A stretch of DNA of 64,000 bases from Epilithonimonas caeni DSM 17710 (lineage in GTDB: Bacteria; Bacteroidota; Bacteroidia; Flavobacteriales; Weeksellaceae): NCBI RefSeq assembly GCF_000426465.1, contig NZ_AUFK01000009.1:865237-929236 (forward strand). The letters run 5' to 3'. The position numbers were made by a program, and so were the translations under genes. Positions 9,353 to 17,271 of the stretch are shown one piece after another. How positions within the stretch are numbered: the stretch's first letter is position 1; each line of letters opens with the position of its first letter. The notes under the pieces were generated by a model that did no database searches, had not been told where the DNA came from, and was given only the letters and a program-made list of their open reading frames with translations.

Positions 9353-9428
9353 ACAAAGACACATAGAATTATTGATATTAAAAAGTTTAAATAGTTAATT
9401 AAAGACTTTATAAACTATGTGTCTTTGT
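9353..9428. repeat. Inverted repeat after the antiporter gene
   Basis: ACAAAGACACATAG (9353-9366) is perfectly complementary to CTATGTGTCTTTGT (9415-9428), with an AT-rich spacer of 48 bp. It starts 10 bp after the antiporter stop and may fold at the 3' end of that mRNA. The spacing is wide for a plain terminator, and no T run follows. Confidence 0.6.
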
Positions 9429-9450
9429 GGTAAATTATAAAATTTTTAAT

Positions 9451-9481
9451 TTGAATTTTAAGAAATTAATTTCTATCTTCG
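9451..9481 (+). promoter_or_regulatory. Promoter of the tyrA leader
   Basis: TTG at 9451-9453 and TATCTTCG at 9474-9481 (one mismatch to TAnnTTTG), 20 nt apart. The -7 box ends 4 nt before the GTG of the leader peptide, so the leader mRNA would start at or beside its first codon. Confidence 0.6.
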
Positions 9482-9485
9482 TTTT

Positions 9486-9542
9486 GTGAAAACAACAAAC
9501 AGAACATATTATTACGCAATTTTAACCCTGAAACAGGATTAG
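9486..9542 (+). CDS. tyrA leader peptide with Tyr-Tyr-Tyr
   Basis: GTG start, 18 codons, TAG stop. The peptide begins MKTTNRTYYYAIL and has three consecutive Tyr codons (TAT TAT TAC, 9507-9515). It lies just before a terminator and a prephenate dehydrogenase gene, the layout of a classical amino-acid attenuator: low charged tRNA-Tyr stalls the ribosome at the Tyr codons. The stop codon lies within the antiterminator strand (9534-9543), so a ribosome finishing the peptide would mask it. The match between codon and pathway makes chance unlikely, but expression is inferred. Confidence 0.8.
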   Translation: MKTTNRTYYYAILTLKQD

Positions 9543-9594
9543 GATTCGTATGGAAAAATATTAAAACCTCGTCCTGATGACGGGGTTTTTTGTT
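9534..9594 (+). promoter_or_regulatory. tyrA attenuator: antiterminator and terminator
   Basis: Terminator: CCTCGTC (9567-9573) pairs with GACGGGG (9579-9585), flanked by AAAA/TTTT and followed by a T run. Antiterminator: CAGGATTAGG (9534-9543) can pair with CCTCGTCCTG (9567-9576) at nine of ten positions including one G-U, destroying the terminator's 5' arm. The two structures are mutually exclusive, as attenuation requires. Confidence 0.8.
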
Positions 9595-9671
9595 TTAAAA
9601 ACTATTAGAAAAATTTAAAGATGAAACGCTTTGCGTTCCCATCTGACATATAAAAAAATAGAAATTTACTG

Positions 9672-10517
9672 ATGAAAATAGGAATTATCGGAACCGGATT
9701 AATCGGAGGTTCTATTGCATTGAAATTAAAAGAGAAAAATTTCACCAATTTTGTTTATGGAATTGACCAGAATGAAGACAACCTTAACAAAGCACTTGAA
9801 CTCAAAATCATTGATGAAAAAGCAGATCTCGAAACAGGAATCAAAAATTCGGACTTGATTATCATCTCGATTCCGGTAGATTCTGCCAAGAAAATCTTAC
9901 CTGATGTTTTGGATCTGATCAATGAAAAACAAATTGTGATGGATGTAGGCTCTACAAAATCGGGAATTGTAGATTCTATCAAAAATCATCCAAATAGAAA
10001 ACGATTTGTGGCTTTTCACCCGATGTGGGGAACGGAAAATTCTGGTCCAAAAGCTGCAACCAAAGACAGCTTTACAGGAAAAGCAGCCGTGATCTGCAAC
10101 AAAGAAGAATCTGATGAAAATGCTTTGGAAACTGTGGAAAAAATCATTCAAACACTGGAAATGCACCCAGTTTATATGAATGCCGATGCGCACGATATTC
10201 ACACAGCTTACATTTCGCACATTTCGCATATCACGTCTTATGCATTAGCCAATACCGTTTTGGAAAAAGAACGTGAGGAAGACACGATTTTTCAGCTTGC
10301 AAGTTCAGGTTTCTCGAGTACGGTCCGTCTGGCAAAATCCCATCCGGAAATGTGGGTTCCGATTTTCCGTCAGAACAAAGAAAATGTCTTGGATGTTTTG
10401 AATGAACATATTACACAGCTTAGAAAATTCAAATCTGCTTTGGAGAAAGAGAATTTTGATTACCTGGAAGAGTTGATCAGAAATGCGAATAAGATTAGGG
10501 GGATCTTGGATAAGTAG
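9672..10517 (+). CDS. tyrA: Prephenate dehydrogenase
   Basis: A 281-residue NAD(P)-dependent enzyme that oxidatively decarboxylates prephenate to 4-hydroxyphenylpyruvate, the last dedicated step before tyrosine. The N-terminal Rossmann motif is GTGLIGGS (residues 7-14). The family segments DVGSTKSGIVD, FHPMWGTENSGP and the helical HDIHTAYISHISH, which carries substrate-binding His residues, are all present. There is no fused chorismate mutase or ACT domain, so feedback control may rest partly on the attenuator upstream. It stands alone. Confidence 0.95.
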   Translation: MKIGIIGTGLIGGSIALKLKEKNFTNFVYGIDQNEDNLNKALELKIIDEKADLETGIKNSDLIIISIPVDSAKKILPDVLDLINEKQIVMDVGSTKSGIVDSIKNHPNRKRFVAFHPMWGTENSGPKAATKDSFTGKAAVICNKEESDENALETVEKIIQTLEMHPVYMNADAHDIHTAYISHISHITSYALANTVLEKEREEDTIFQLASSGFSSTVRLAKSHPEMWVPIFRQNKENVLDVLNEHITQLRKFKSALEKENFDYLEELIRNANKIRGILDK

Positions 10518-10562
10518 TTTTCAGATTACGGATTTCCGTAAGAAAAGAATATCAGAATAAAT

Positions 10563-10570
10563 TAGTTTTG
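10563..10570 (+). promoter_or_regulatory. -7 box of the 10593 lipoprotein gene
   Basis: TAGTTTTG fits TAnnTTTG exactly and lies 22 nt before the ATG. The -33 region is weak. Confidence 0.45.
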
Positions 10571-10592
10571 TTAGAAACAAACTACTAACAAA

Positions 10593-10901
10593 ATGAAAAA
10601 ATTATTTTTAGTTGGATTAATTTTAACTCTATTCTTTACTTCTTGCACTTCAAAATGGGAATATAAAACAATTACATTCAAAGGAACTGAGCAAGATGCA
10701 TTGGCGACGTTTACATCAAAAAAAATTGATATCGCAAATAGCTCTCTTAATTCATTGGGTGATGAAGGATGGGAACTAATTGATGTTTTTTCAAAAATAG
10801 AAACCGTTCATCCTAATTTTGGGAATAATGAATATGTAACCGGCTTACAACCCAATGTAAGGACTTCAGAAATTAGTTTTGTATTTAAGCGAAAAAAATA
10901 A
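10593..10901 (+). CDS. Small lipoprotein, DUF4177-like
   Basis: 102 residues: signal peptide MKKLFLVGLILTLFFTSC with lipobox FTSC (Cys18), then a small alpha/beta domain. The pattern WEYKTI ... LNSLGDEGWELIDVF ... FVFKRKK is the DUF4177 signature as I know it (edge strand, helix ending in GWEL, last strand ending in basic residues). Function is unknown. It is an envelope protein anchored in a membrane, transcribed alone. Confidence 0.8.
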   Translation: MKKLFLVGLILTLFFTSCTSKWEYKTITFKGTEQDALATFTSKKIDIANSSLNSLGDEGWELIDVFSKIETVHPNFGNNEYVTGLQPNVRTSEISFVFKRKK

Positions 10902-10908
10902 GACTCAT

Positions 10909-10958
10909 AATCTTTGTCATTCAATAGTAGTTTAGATTCCTACGGAATGACAAAGATT
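10909..10958. repeat. Inverted repeat of the CTACGGAATGACAAA type
   Basis: AATCTTTGTCATTC (10909-10922) pairs with GAATGACAAAGATT (10945-10958). The right half, TAGATTCCTACGGAATGACAAA, is shared with the perfect 21-bp inverted repeat at 21183-21248. It follows the lipoprotein stop closely and may act as its 3' hairpin. Confidence 0.65.
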
Positions 10959-10992
10959 CTAGTTTATTTTAAAATTTTATTTTTATACTGAA

Positions 10993-11102
10993 CCTGCAGC
11001 CCTGCTTGAGCGGAAATCCTTTTTACGCAACGTAGTGGAGTGAAAAGATTGACTTCGTCGAACCACTTCGTTAGGTTTGGGAGCGGAAGACGGATCAAGC
11101 TG
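10993..11102. repeat. GCCC...GCGG structured repeat, copy 1 (diverged)
   Basis: The left half, with CAGCCCTGCTTGAGCGG and ATCCTTTTT, and the right half, with GAGCGGAAGACGG and ATCAAGCTGCC, correspond in order to the two halves of the repeat at 22708-22815 and 61208-61322. The middle (11020-11080) differs and contains the sequence related to 530-561 and 28008-28042. It lies between the 3' ends of two convergent genes. Confidence 0.6.
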
Positions 11103-11113
11103 CCAAAATAATT

Positions 11114-11617
11114 CTATTTATCAAACTGATTCGGGTGTTGTTTCTTGATTTCATCAACTGTTCCGAGAACTTTATCTTTAAGAGAATCCTGGTATTTTTG
11201 AAGTTTTTCAGACACTTCGGAATCGGAAGCTCCTATGATTTTTGCAGCGAGAATTCCGGCATTTGCAGCACCATTCAAAGCAACCGTTGCAACAGGAATC
11301 CCGGAAGGCATCTGAAGAATCGACAAAACAGAATCCCAACCATCGATAGAATTGCTGGATAAAATCGGAACGCCAATCACAGGCAACGTCGTACAACTGG
11401 CAACCATCCCCGGAAGATGAGCCGCACCACCAGCTCCTGCGATGATAACTTTCAGTCCCCGTTCTTTAGCTGTTTTTGCGTAATCGAACATGCGTTCCGG
11501 CGTTCTGTGCGCAGAAACGACTGTCAACTCGTAAGGGATTTCAAGAGACTTCAGAAAATCCGCAGCTTGTTGCATTATTGGCAAATCGCTTTGACTGCCC
11601 ATTATTATTCCGACCAT
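11114..11617 (-). CDS. purE: N5-carboxyaminoimidazole ribonucleotide mutase PurE
   Basis: A 167-residue class I PurE that moves the carboxylate of N5-CAIR to give CAIR in purine synthesis. It begins with the family stretch [16 protein letters not shown], then [15 protein letters not shown] and [14 protein letters not shown], which carry the catalytic His and the CO2-holding Gly/Ala loops, and [22 protein letters not shown]. Its partner purK lies 1.6 kb away on the same strand; the usual purEK pair is broken up here by two rightward genes. Confidence 0.96.
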   Translation of the reverse strand: MVGIIMGSQSDLPIMQQAADFLKSLEIPYELTVVSAHRTPERMFDYAKTAKERGLKVIIAGAGGAAHLPGMVASCTTLPVIGVPILSSNSIDGWDSVLSILQMPSGIPVATVALNGAANAGILAAKIIGASDSEVSEKLQKYQDSLKDKVLGTVDEIKKQHPNQFDK

Positions 11618-11677
11618 TTCATTTTTTATTAGATGTTCAAAGATAAAAATTTATAGATAAAATCGGAGTTTTTGGAA

Positions 11678-11685
11678 TACCTTTG
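11678..11685 (+). promoter_or_regulatory. -7 box candidate for the EamA gene
   Basis: TACCTTTG fits TAnnTTTG. It overlaps the TTG at 11683, which makes that codon an unlikely start and favours the TTG at 11713. Confidence 0.35.
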
Positions 11686-11712
11686 GCTTTAATTCTTTTT
11701 TCAGATAAAACT

Positions 11713-12630
11713 TTGAGTTCAAAAACCATTATTGCAATCTGCATTGTCGCTATCGTATGGGGCACGACTTTCCTCGGCATCAAAATCGGAGTAGAAACTG
11801 TTCCGCCTTGGTTTGTTGCGGGATTTCGTCAGTTTTTAGCAGCCATAATCCTAATTCCTATTTTGATTTACACCAAAAACCTGAAATGGATCGGTTGGAG
11901 AAATTTCAGAATCCAGATTACACTTTCAGCATTAATGCTGGTTGGAGCCAATGGTTTAACGACCGTTGCAGAGGAAAATCTGACGAGCAGCCTGACATCT
12001 TTGATCAGTGCACTTTCTCCGATTTTTATTTTTGTTGCGAGTATGGCAATCGGAATGGAAAAATTCACTTACCGGACAATGGTTGGACTTCTGATGGGCT
12101 TTTTTGGTATCCTTTTCATTTTCTGGGATGGCATCAATGACCTGATGAATCCTAACTACAGATTGGGATTGCTGATTCTGATCATCGCATTGATGTGTTG
12201 GGGACTGGGGACCATTTATACGAAGAAAATAAATGTCGGGAACAATAATCTCTTCCTGAATCTCTTTTACCAGTTTTCATTTGCAGGAATTGTACAACTG
12301 ATATTTGCATTCTCATTTTCAGAAACGATCGATGTTTCAACTTGGTCTGTAAAAAGTATTTCTGCAATTATATATTTGGCTATTTTTGGCTCGGTGATTG
12401 CTTTTTTCTCCTATCATTATCTGCTGAGAACATTGCTTCCGACACAGGTCTCTATTTTGTCCTATGTTAATACAATCATCAGTATTTTCCTAAGCTGGCT
12501 GATTCTGGATGAGGTTATTTCTGCTAAATTCATTATTGCTACGGCCTGCATCATCGGTGGGGTCTTCATCATTAATTACAAACCGGGGATGTTGAAATTT
12601 AAATTAATGCAGAAATATTTGAAACGATAA
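11713..12630 (+). CDS. EamA-family (DMT) transporter
   Basis: About 305 residues with ten hydrophobic segments in two EamA repeats, the drug/metabolite transporter superfamily of inner-membrane exporters. The first helix carries the family hallmark AIVWGTTFLGIKIG; the second repeat starts near LMCWGLGTIYTKK. The substrate cannot be told from sequence. No ATG is suitably placed: a TTG at 11683 opens the frame but overlaps a -7 box, so the TTG at 11713 is preferred. The C-terminus is short and basic. Confidence 0.88.
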   Translation: MSSKTIIAICIVAIVWGTTFLGIKIGVETVPPWFVAGFRQFLAAIILIPILIYTKNLKWIGWRNFRIQITLSALMLVGANGLTTVAEENLTSSLTSLISALSPIFIFVASMAIGMEKFTYRTMVGLLMGFFGILFIFWDGINDLMNPNYRLGLLILIIALMCWGLGTIYTKKINVGNNNLFLNLFYQFSFAGIVQLIFAFSFSETIDVSTWSVKSISAIIYLAIFGSVIAFFSYHYLLRTLLPTQVSILSYVNTIISIFLSWLILDEVISAKFIIATACIIGGVFIINYKPGMLKFKLMQKYLKR

Positions 12631-12681
12631 AAATTCTTATATTTATTACAATTCAATCAAACACATTATAAATAATCTTTT

Positions 12682-13182
12682 ATGAAAAAAATTTTTGTAA
12701 CAGCTTCCGCAGCTGTATTATTATTCACAACCTCTTGTACAAAAAAAGAGCAAACGGTCGTTATAGACGAAAACAAAGACACAGTTGCTGTGGTAACAAC
12801 CGAAACCAAAACTCTGACTGAGACTGATGCCAAATCTGCAGTGGACAAAGCACAAGCTGACTTGGATGCGGCCATCAAAAAAGGCGATAAAGATGCTGAA
12901 GTGGCTGCAAGAAAAGCCTTGGCCGATGCAAATATGGCTTGGGAAAATACCAAAACCGCTGTCGGCAATGCAGCACAGGACGTAAAAAAAGGCGTTGATA
13001 ATGTCGTTGACAAAACAAAAGTGGCTGCACAAGATGCAAAACAAGATATCAAAGACGCAGCGAAAGACACAAAGCAGGCCATTAACAAAACAACTCAAGA
13101 TGCCAAAGAAGCTACAAAAAAGGCTACTGATGATGCAAAAGATGCTTATAACAATGCTTTGGAAAAAGCCAAGGCAAAGTAA
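12682..13182 (+). CDS. Ala/Lys/Asp-rich helical lipoprotein
   Basis: 166 residues: signal peptide with lipobox TTSC (Cys19), then a long, almost Gly-free helix rich in Ala, Lys and Asp. An imperfect 11-residue-like pattern (VDKTKVAAQDAKQDIKDAAK, TKQAINKTTQDAKEATKKA) resembles YtxH or late-embryogenesis-type coiled proteins. It is probably an envelope stress or spacer protein anchored by its lipid; the exact role is unknown. The gene ends at a strong bidirectional hairpin shared with purK. Confidence 0.85.
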   Translation: MKKIFVTASAAVLLFTTSCTKKEQTVVIDENKDTVAVVTTETKTLTETDAKSAVDKAQADLDAAIKKGDKDAEVAARKALADANMAWENTKTAVGNAAQDVKKGVDNVVDKTKVAAQDAKQDIKDAAKDTKQAINKTTQDAKEATKKATDDAKDAYNNALEKAKAK

Positions 13183-13193
13183 TTTTTTTAAAT

Positions 13194-13225
13194 AAGAAAC
13201 GGTCAGATTTATCTGACCGTTTCTT
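13194..13225. terminator. Bidirectional terminator, lipoprotein / purK
   Basis: A 15-bp perfect inverted repeat, AAGAAACGGTCAGAT (13194-13208) and ATCTGACCGTTTCTT (13211-13225), between two convergent genes. The purK stop codon touches its right arm. Confidence 0.85.
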
Positions 13226-14333
13226 ATGCTATAACTTTCACCAAGGATTTGATGTGAATCAATTTCTCCATCAATTCTTCCCTGGAATCTGCCAGAACAT
13301 TGATATGACCCATTTTTCTTCCAGGCTTTGTTTCAGTTTTACCGTAAAGGTGAACATAGGTTTTTGGGAGTTTCAAGACATCTTCAAGGCCTTCATACCT
13401 CACTTTTCCTGAATAATTTTCCTCACCGACAAGATTCAGCATTCCTGAGAATCCGAAGTTACCTGTATCCGCCAAAGGTAAATTTTTAACAACTCTGTAA
13501 AATTGCTCAAATTGGGAATTCGCATTTCCTTCCTGCGATTGATGTCCTGAGTTGTGGAGTCTCGGCGCCGTTTCATTCACCCAAACTTTCCCGTTTTTGT
13601 CAAGGAACAGTTCAATCGCGAAAAGTCCTGCAGAATCTGCACTTCTTATGAATTGACTGGTAATCAAATCAATCTGTTTCTGAGTTTCCTCAGAAATATC
13701 GGCCGGACAAATATTGAAATCGAGAAGATTCAGTTTTGGGTCGGCAACCATTTCGGTCACGGGAAACGTTTTGATTTCGCCATTTTCATTTTTAGCGACA
13801 ATCACAGACAATTCTTTATCGATGTCAATCAGATTTTCCAAAACAGATTCCTGAGTCCAAAGGTTTTTCCAATCCTGATCTGAACGAATCAACTGAACAC
13901 CTTTTCCGTCGTAACCGCCTGTATTCAGTTTTTGGACGAAAGGATTCTGGATTTTGATTTCATCCTCACTTCCATCCATAATTTCAAATTCTGGGGACGG
14001 AATTCTGTTTTCTTCATAGAATTTTTTCTGAAGGATCTTCTGTTGAATGATTTTGATGATTTTAGAATTCGGAACTACTTTTACGCCTTGATTTTCCAGT
14101 TCTTCAAGCGCATCTGCACTAACATGTTCTATTTCAATCGTCACCACATCTTTGTCTCTTCCGAATTCCAAAACGGTATCATAGTCATTGAAATCCCCTC
14201 TTGTGAAATGTGAAATATTGGCACAGGAACACTCTGGATTTGGGTCGAGAACATAGAATTCATCATCATATTTTAATGCTTCCTGAATGAACATTCTTCC
14301 CAATTGTCCCCCTCCTAAAATTCCGATTTTCAT
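13224..14333 (-). CDS. purK: N5-carboxyaminoimidazole ribonucleotide synthase PurK
   Basis: A 369-residue ATP-grasp enzyme that carboxylates AIR to N5-CAIR, the substrate of PurE. The N-terminal loop is GILGGGQLGRMF; the ATP-grasp core has VQKLNTGGYDGKGVQLI; the C-terminal catalytic part has ELFLDKNGKVWVNETAPRLHNSGHQSQEG, typical of the family. Length is normal. It is upstream of purE on the same strand but separated by two genes facing the other way, so the two purine genes are expressed from different promoters. Confidence 0.96.
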   Translation of the reverse strand: MKIGILGGGQLGRMFIQEALKYDDEFYVLDPNPECSCANISHFTRGDFNDYDTVLEFGRDKDVVTIEIEHVSADALEELENQGVKVVPNSKIIKIIQQKILQKKFYEENRIPSPEFEIMDGSEDEIKIQNPFVQKLNTGGYDGKGVQLIRSDQDWKNLWTQESVLENLIDIDKELSVIVAKNENGEIKTFPVTEMVADPKLNLLDFNICPADISEETQKQIDLITSQFIRSADSAGLFAIELFLDKNGKVWVNETAPRLHNSGHQSQEGNANSQFEQFYRVVKNLPLADTGNFGFSGMLNLVGEENYSGKVRYEGLEDVLKLPKTYVHLYGKTETKPGRKMGHINVLADSREELMEKLIHIKSLVKVIA

Positions 14334-14371
14334 AATTTACTTTTTTACTTTCTTTTATTTTTTAGATTTAT

Positions 14372-14851
14372 TTACTTTTTACAATTATCCTTTCTTCTCG
14401 TATCAATAATGTATTGGATTTTCCATTCGTCATTCGATTTTACCAATTGGAAAGAATTGACACCACAATGTGAAAGCTGTCCTTTGTAATAAAACTCATA
14501 AGATGTCCAAACGGAAGCCAGATTTCCGTCGATCAGGATATTCGAGAAAGTGATTCTCTCATCCAGACTTCCTTTTTCGGCCTTGGAAATACTTAATGCA
14601 AAATCATTGATGCTTTCATTTTTAACTTCAGCTGTTTTTGTGATGGTCTGCAATACAGCATTCTTATGAAATGATTTTTTGATCAATACAGAATCCGAAG
14701 TTCTCATTCCGTTAAACAACTGATCAACTGTTGATTTAATAGATTCTTCGTCAGATTTTTGAGCTGAAAAATTTGGGAAAAATGCCAATGATAAAATTAG
14801 GATATAGATACTTTTCAAAATCTTTATAATATGTTGAACAAAAATATTCAA
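14372..14851 (-). CDS. Secreted NTF2-like protein
   Basis: 159 residues: an N-terminal hydrophobic export segment (about 9-30, ending near FSAQ), then a NTF2-like cone fold of the lumazine-binding/SnoaL-like kind: helix ESIKSTVDQLFNGM, FHKNAVLQTI, the strand pair ITFSNILIDGNLASVWTSYEFYYKG, and NSFQLVKSNDEWKIQYIIDTR. Proteins of this class are annotated as nuclear transport factor 2 family. No catalytic residues can be argued, so its role is unknown. It is followed at 38 bp by purK on the same strand. Confidence 0.8.
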   Translation of the reverse strand: MNIFVQHIIKILKSIYILILSLAFFPNFSAQKSDEESIKSTVDQLFNGMRTSDSVLIKKSFHKNAVLQTITKTAEVKNESINDFALSISKAEKGSLDERITFSNILIDGNLASVWTSYEFYYKGQLSHCGVNSFQLVKSNDEWKIQYIIDTRRKDNCKK

Positions 14852-15049
14852 AATGTTTTAATAATAAAGATTCTTCTATTTTTTTTATGATTAAAAGCTC
14901 TATTTAAATATTGATGTAATATCTATCATCGTTTAATAGATTGAAGTTTCTATTTTATTGGTTGGATCCGGACTTAATCTTTCAAAGGGACATTAAAACT
15001 TGGATGTTGTTTTTTGAAGGTATATAGTCAGTGTAATTCCTTTCTAAAA

Positions 15050-15086
15050 AAACCTAGCAATGAACTTAAAGAACATTGCTAGTTGT
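15050..15086 (-). terminator. Terminator of the secreted-protein operon
   Basis: CTAGCAATG (15054-15062) pairs with CATTGCTAG (15074-15082); on the minus strand a T run follows. It terminates the three-gene group read leftward from 17049. Confidence 0.8.
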
Positions 15087-15130
15087 TTTGATAATATCTA
15101 TTGCTAAAGCAGGTCTAGTTATCACAGGAA

Positions 15131-15781
15131 CTATAGTTTATCAGGCTGAGGTGATGTTCCTGTACCTGCTACATTTGCGTTCATATTGTAATTTATAACA
15201 GGATTCACTGTTGTAAGCATATCCCGCCTATATACAATTATGTTGAGTTTTATATCAACATTTTTTGGATTTTGACTGTCCGGCACCGTAAAAGTACGGC
15301 TATGGTTGGGGAGAAACCTCAATCTCCATGTACCATCCTGTATAAAGGCCCTGGCAGAATATAAAGGTATATTGACGTTGCTTCCACTAATGGATACATT
15401 AGAACTATCACCACCTCCCCGTATGATATATCCACCAATTGTCAAGTAATAATTGGTGGATGATATACCTGTGTCATAATTTGTCAATCCTGTAAAGTTG
15501 ACTCCGGTGAATGTATAATTCACGGTGTTGATAGCACTGTAATCAGATGTTTCCGGAACATATCTTTTTATGACCTGGCTTTCATTATCCTTTACAATAA
15601 GGTAAGAATTAGAAGACGAACCAAGATAGACTCCTGGATTTTCCAAGTACAATGTATTTGAAAATTTCATATTCCCATTAACATCTAACATTTCCGTAGG
15701 ATTAGGTTTATTGATACCTACCTGTGCTTTGATTGCAAAAAAAAGCAAAATTGCAATTGTTGTTATATTTTTTTTCATCAT
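15131..15781 (-). CDS. Secreted VGIN/LDVNG protein, paralogue 3
   Basis: About 216 residues starting MMKKNITTI with a signal peptide cleaved near KAQ, then VGINKPNPTEMLDVNGNMKFSN, the motif that starts the mature part of many surface proteins in this group. A longer frame exists (start 15835), but it would overlap the neighbour by 47 bp and bury the signal peptide, so the ATG at 15781 is preferred. The rest is rich in beta strands, Ser, Asn and Tyr, with no catalytic motif. It is the last of three tandem paralogues, 7 bp after the second, with a shared terminator. Confidence 0.85.
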   Translation of the reverse strand: MMKKNITTIAILLFFAIKAQVGINKPNPTEMLDVNGNMKFSNTLYLENPGVYLGSSSNSYLIVKDNESQVIKRYVPETSDYSAINTVNYTFTGVNFTGLTNYDTGISSTNYYLTIGGYIIRGGGDSSNVSISGSNVNIPLYSARAFIQDGTWRLRFLPNHSRTFTVPDSQNPKNVDIKLNIIVYRRDMLTTVNPVINYNMNANVAGTGTSPQPDKL

Positions 15782-15788
15782 TGTGTCT

Positions 15789-16433
15789 TTAAATTCCACT
15801 TGGTGGGGCAGCTGCTTCGCCGGATGTTGCCCCATTTAGATTATATGTTGTAACCGACTCGTCCAAAACTTTATAAAATCTTTTGGATAAAAGAATCACA
15901 TCAAAATTATAGGTGTATCTTGCACTTGTATATTGTGTACTCAAACTGGGATATCCTATATTGACATGCCAATTGCCCCCGGATTCAAAAGTTCTGATAA
16001 CAAAACGTCCCTTCATATTTGTATTGGAATAAACTCCGTTGTTTGGCTCATTAATATTGGACGTGCTTGGAACAGCTTCAAAATTGGTGATCAATACCGT
16101 ATACTTATCAGAAGGAATCTGCAGATTAAGGTCGTTAAGGTCATCTCTGTAAATATTCGACACCGAATATGGCTGTATGATTATTGGTGTATAAAGTGTT
16201 TCTACTTTAAAAATTTTACCATTTACAATTGAGGATTGAGGATCGGTACCAAGGATGTCAAACCCTTGAGGGTTGGCTGTGTAATTATTCGGATCTACAA
16301 ATACAGATGTACCGATTGCCACACTTCCGTTAACATCCAAGGCTTCTGTAGGAGCATCTGTATTGATTCCTACATTTTGTGAAAATAATGCTCCGGAGAG
16401 GACCAGAGAAATTATTGATAATTTTTTTTTCAT
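15789..16433 (-). CDS. Secreted VGIN/LDVNG protein, paralogue 2
   Basis: 214 residues with signal peptide MKKKLSIISLVLSGALFSQ and mature start NVGINTDAPTEALDVNGSVAIG. It is similar in layout to its two neighbours, with the same motif after the signal and a beta-rich body including SARYTYNFDVILLSKRFYK near the end, but most of the body has diverged. The start is set by the signal peptide. It lies 10 bp after paralogue 1. A surface or adhesion role is a guess. Confidence 0.85.
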   Translation of the reverse strand: MKKKLSIISLVLSGALFSQNVGINTDAPTEALDVNGSVAIGTSVFVDPNNYTANPQGFDILGTDPQSSIVNGKIFKVETLYTPIIIQPYSVSNIYRDDLNDLNLQIPSDKYTVLITNFEAVPSTSNINEPNNGVYSNTNMKGRFVIRTFESGGNWHVNIGYPSLSTQYTSARYTYNFDVILLSKRFYKVLDESVTTYNLNGATSGEAAAPPSGI

Positions 16434-16443
16434 GTGTTTTTAT

Positions 16444-17049
16444 TTAAGGATTCAGGATTGGAGTAGATTCAGTTCCTGAAGAAGTATTACCTAGAGGACG
16501 GACTCTTTCTCCAAAAATTTTCACATAGGTCTTTGGATATATTGCGCAAACAAACGTCCATGTACCATTGGTCTGTGAAGACATTTGTGAATAATCGGCA
16601 TATAAGTTCCAGAAACCGTTGAAATCTATCACGCCAAAGGACGGCAATGACAGAATACCTGAACTACCCAGATAGATGTCTCTATCAAAATAGGCGGATA
16701 GAATGACAAGAGAGTAATCCGTGGTGTTAATTTTTGTATTAAACCTTTCAACCCAATCCCCACTGACATTCTGCAACTTGTAAGTTGCAATAGTGGCTAT
16801 ACCTGGTGCTCCGGGCACTCTGGGATCTATTCTTTTAATCCCATTATCGGAAACATCTTGGGTCAGCAACAAATATCTGTCTTTCTCTTCCAGAGTTAGC
16901 CCATCTATAGTCCCTGCAATGATATTATCAGACTTGAAACTACCATTGACATCAAGGTCAGTTCTTGGAGAAGGTGTATTAATACCTACTTGTGCATTTG
17001 AATCAAGAAATGATAATGCAAAAAGCAGTAAAAAAAATTTTTTTTTCAA
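16444..17049 (-). CDS. Secreted VGIN/LDVNG protein, paralogue 1
   Basis: 201 residues: signal peptide MKKKFFLLLFALSFLDSNAQ, then VGINTPSPRTDLDVNGSFKSDN and a beta-rich body ending GERVRPLGNTSSGTESTPILNP. First gene of the three-gene group. The mature starts of the three share VGIN-x-P-x-LDVNG, so they arose by tandem duplication followed by divergence. No sorting domain of type IX secretion is seen at the C-terminus. Function is unknown. Confidence 0.85.
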   Translation of the reverse strand: MKKKFFLLLFALSFLDSNAQVGINTPSPRTDLDVNGSFKSDNIIAGTIDGLTLEEKDRYLLLTQDVSDNGIKRIDPRVPGAPGIATIATYKLQNVSGDWVERFNTKINTTDYSLVILSAYFDRDIYLGSSGILSLPSFGVIDFNGFWNLYADYSQMSSQTNGTWTFVCAIYPKTYVKIFGERVRPLGNTSSGTESTPILNP

Positions 17050-17271
17050 TTTTGTGTGTTTTTAGAATTATACTATATTATTACATTGTGATTCTGAGAT
17101 TTAACAAAAAAATTTACCACGGGACTCATAATATATAATCAAGTCTTACTGACTTGCCCTTATATATAATTTGAGAGCAAAGGAATAAATTAAACTCTTT
17201 AATTAGGAAAAAACAGGTACCAAACAGATACCACATCAATACCTCAGCAATACTAACCCAATAGCAGTCAG

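Larger units (their letters stand above)
9343..9671. other. Antiporter-tyrA intergenic region with attenuator
   Basis: Holds a 14-bp perfect inverted repeat (9353-9366 and 9415-9428), then the promoter, leader peptide, antiterminator and terminator that form the tyrA attenuator, each listed separately. The last 75 bp before tyrA show nothing else that I can name. Confidence 0.75.

Noticed and set aside
15782..15835. Longer start for the third secreted paralogue
   Set aside because: It would overlap the preceding gene and put 18 residues before a proper signal peptide.
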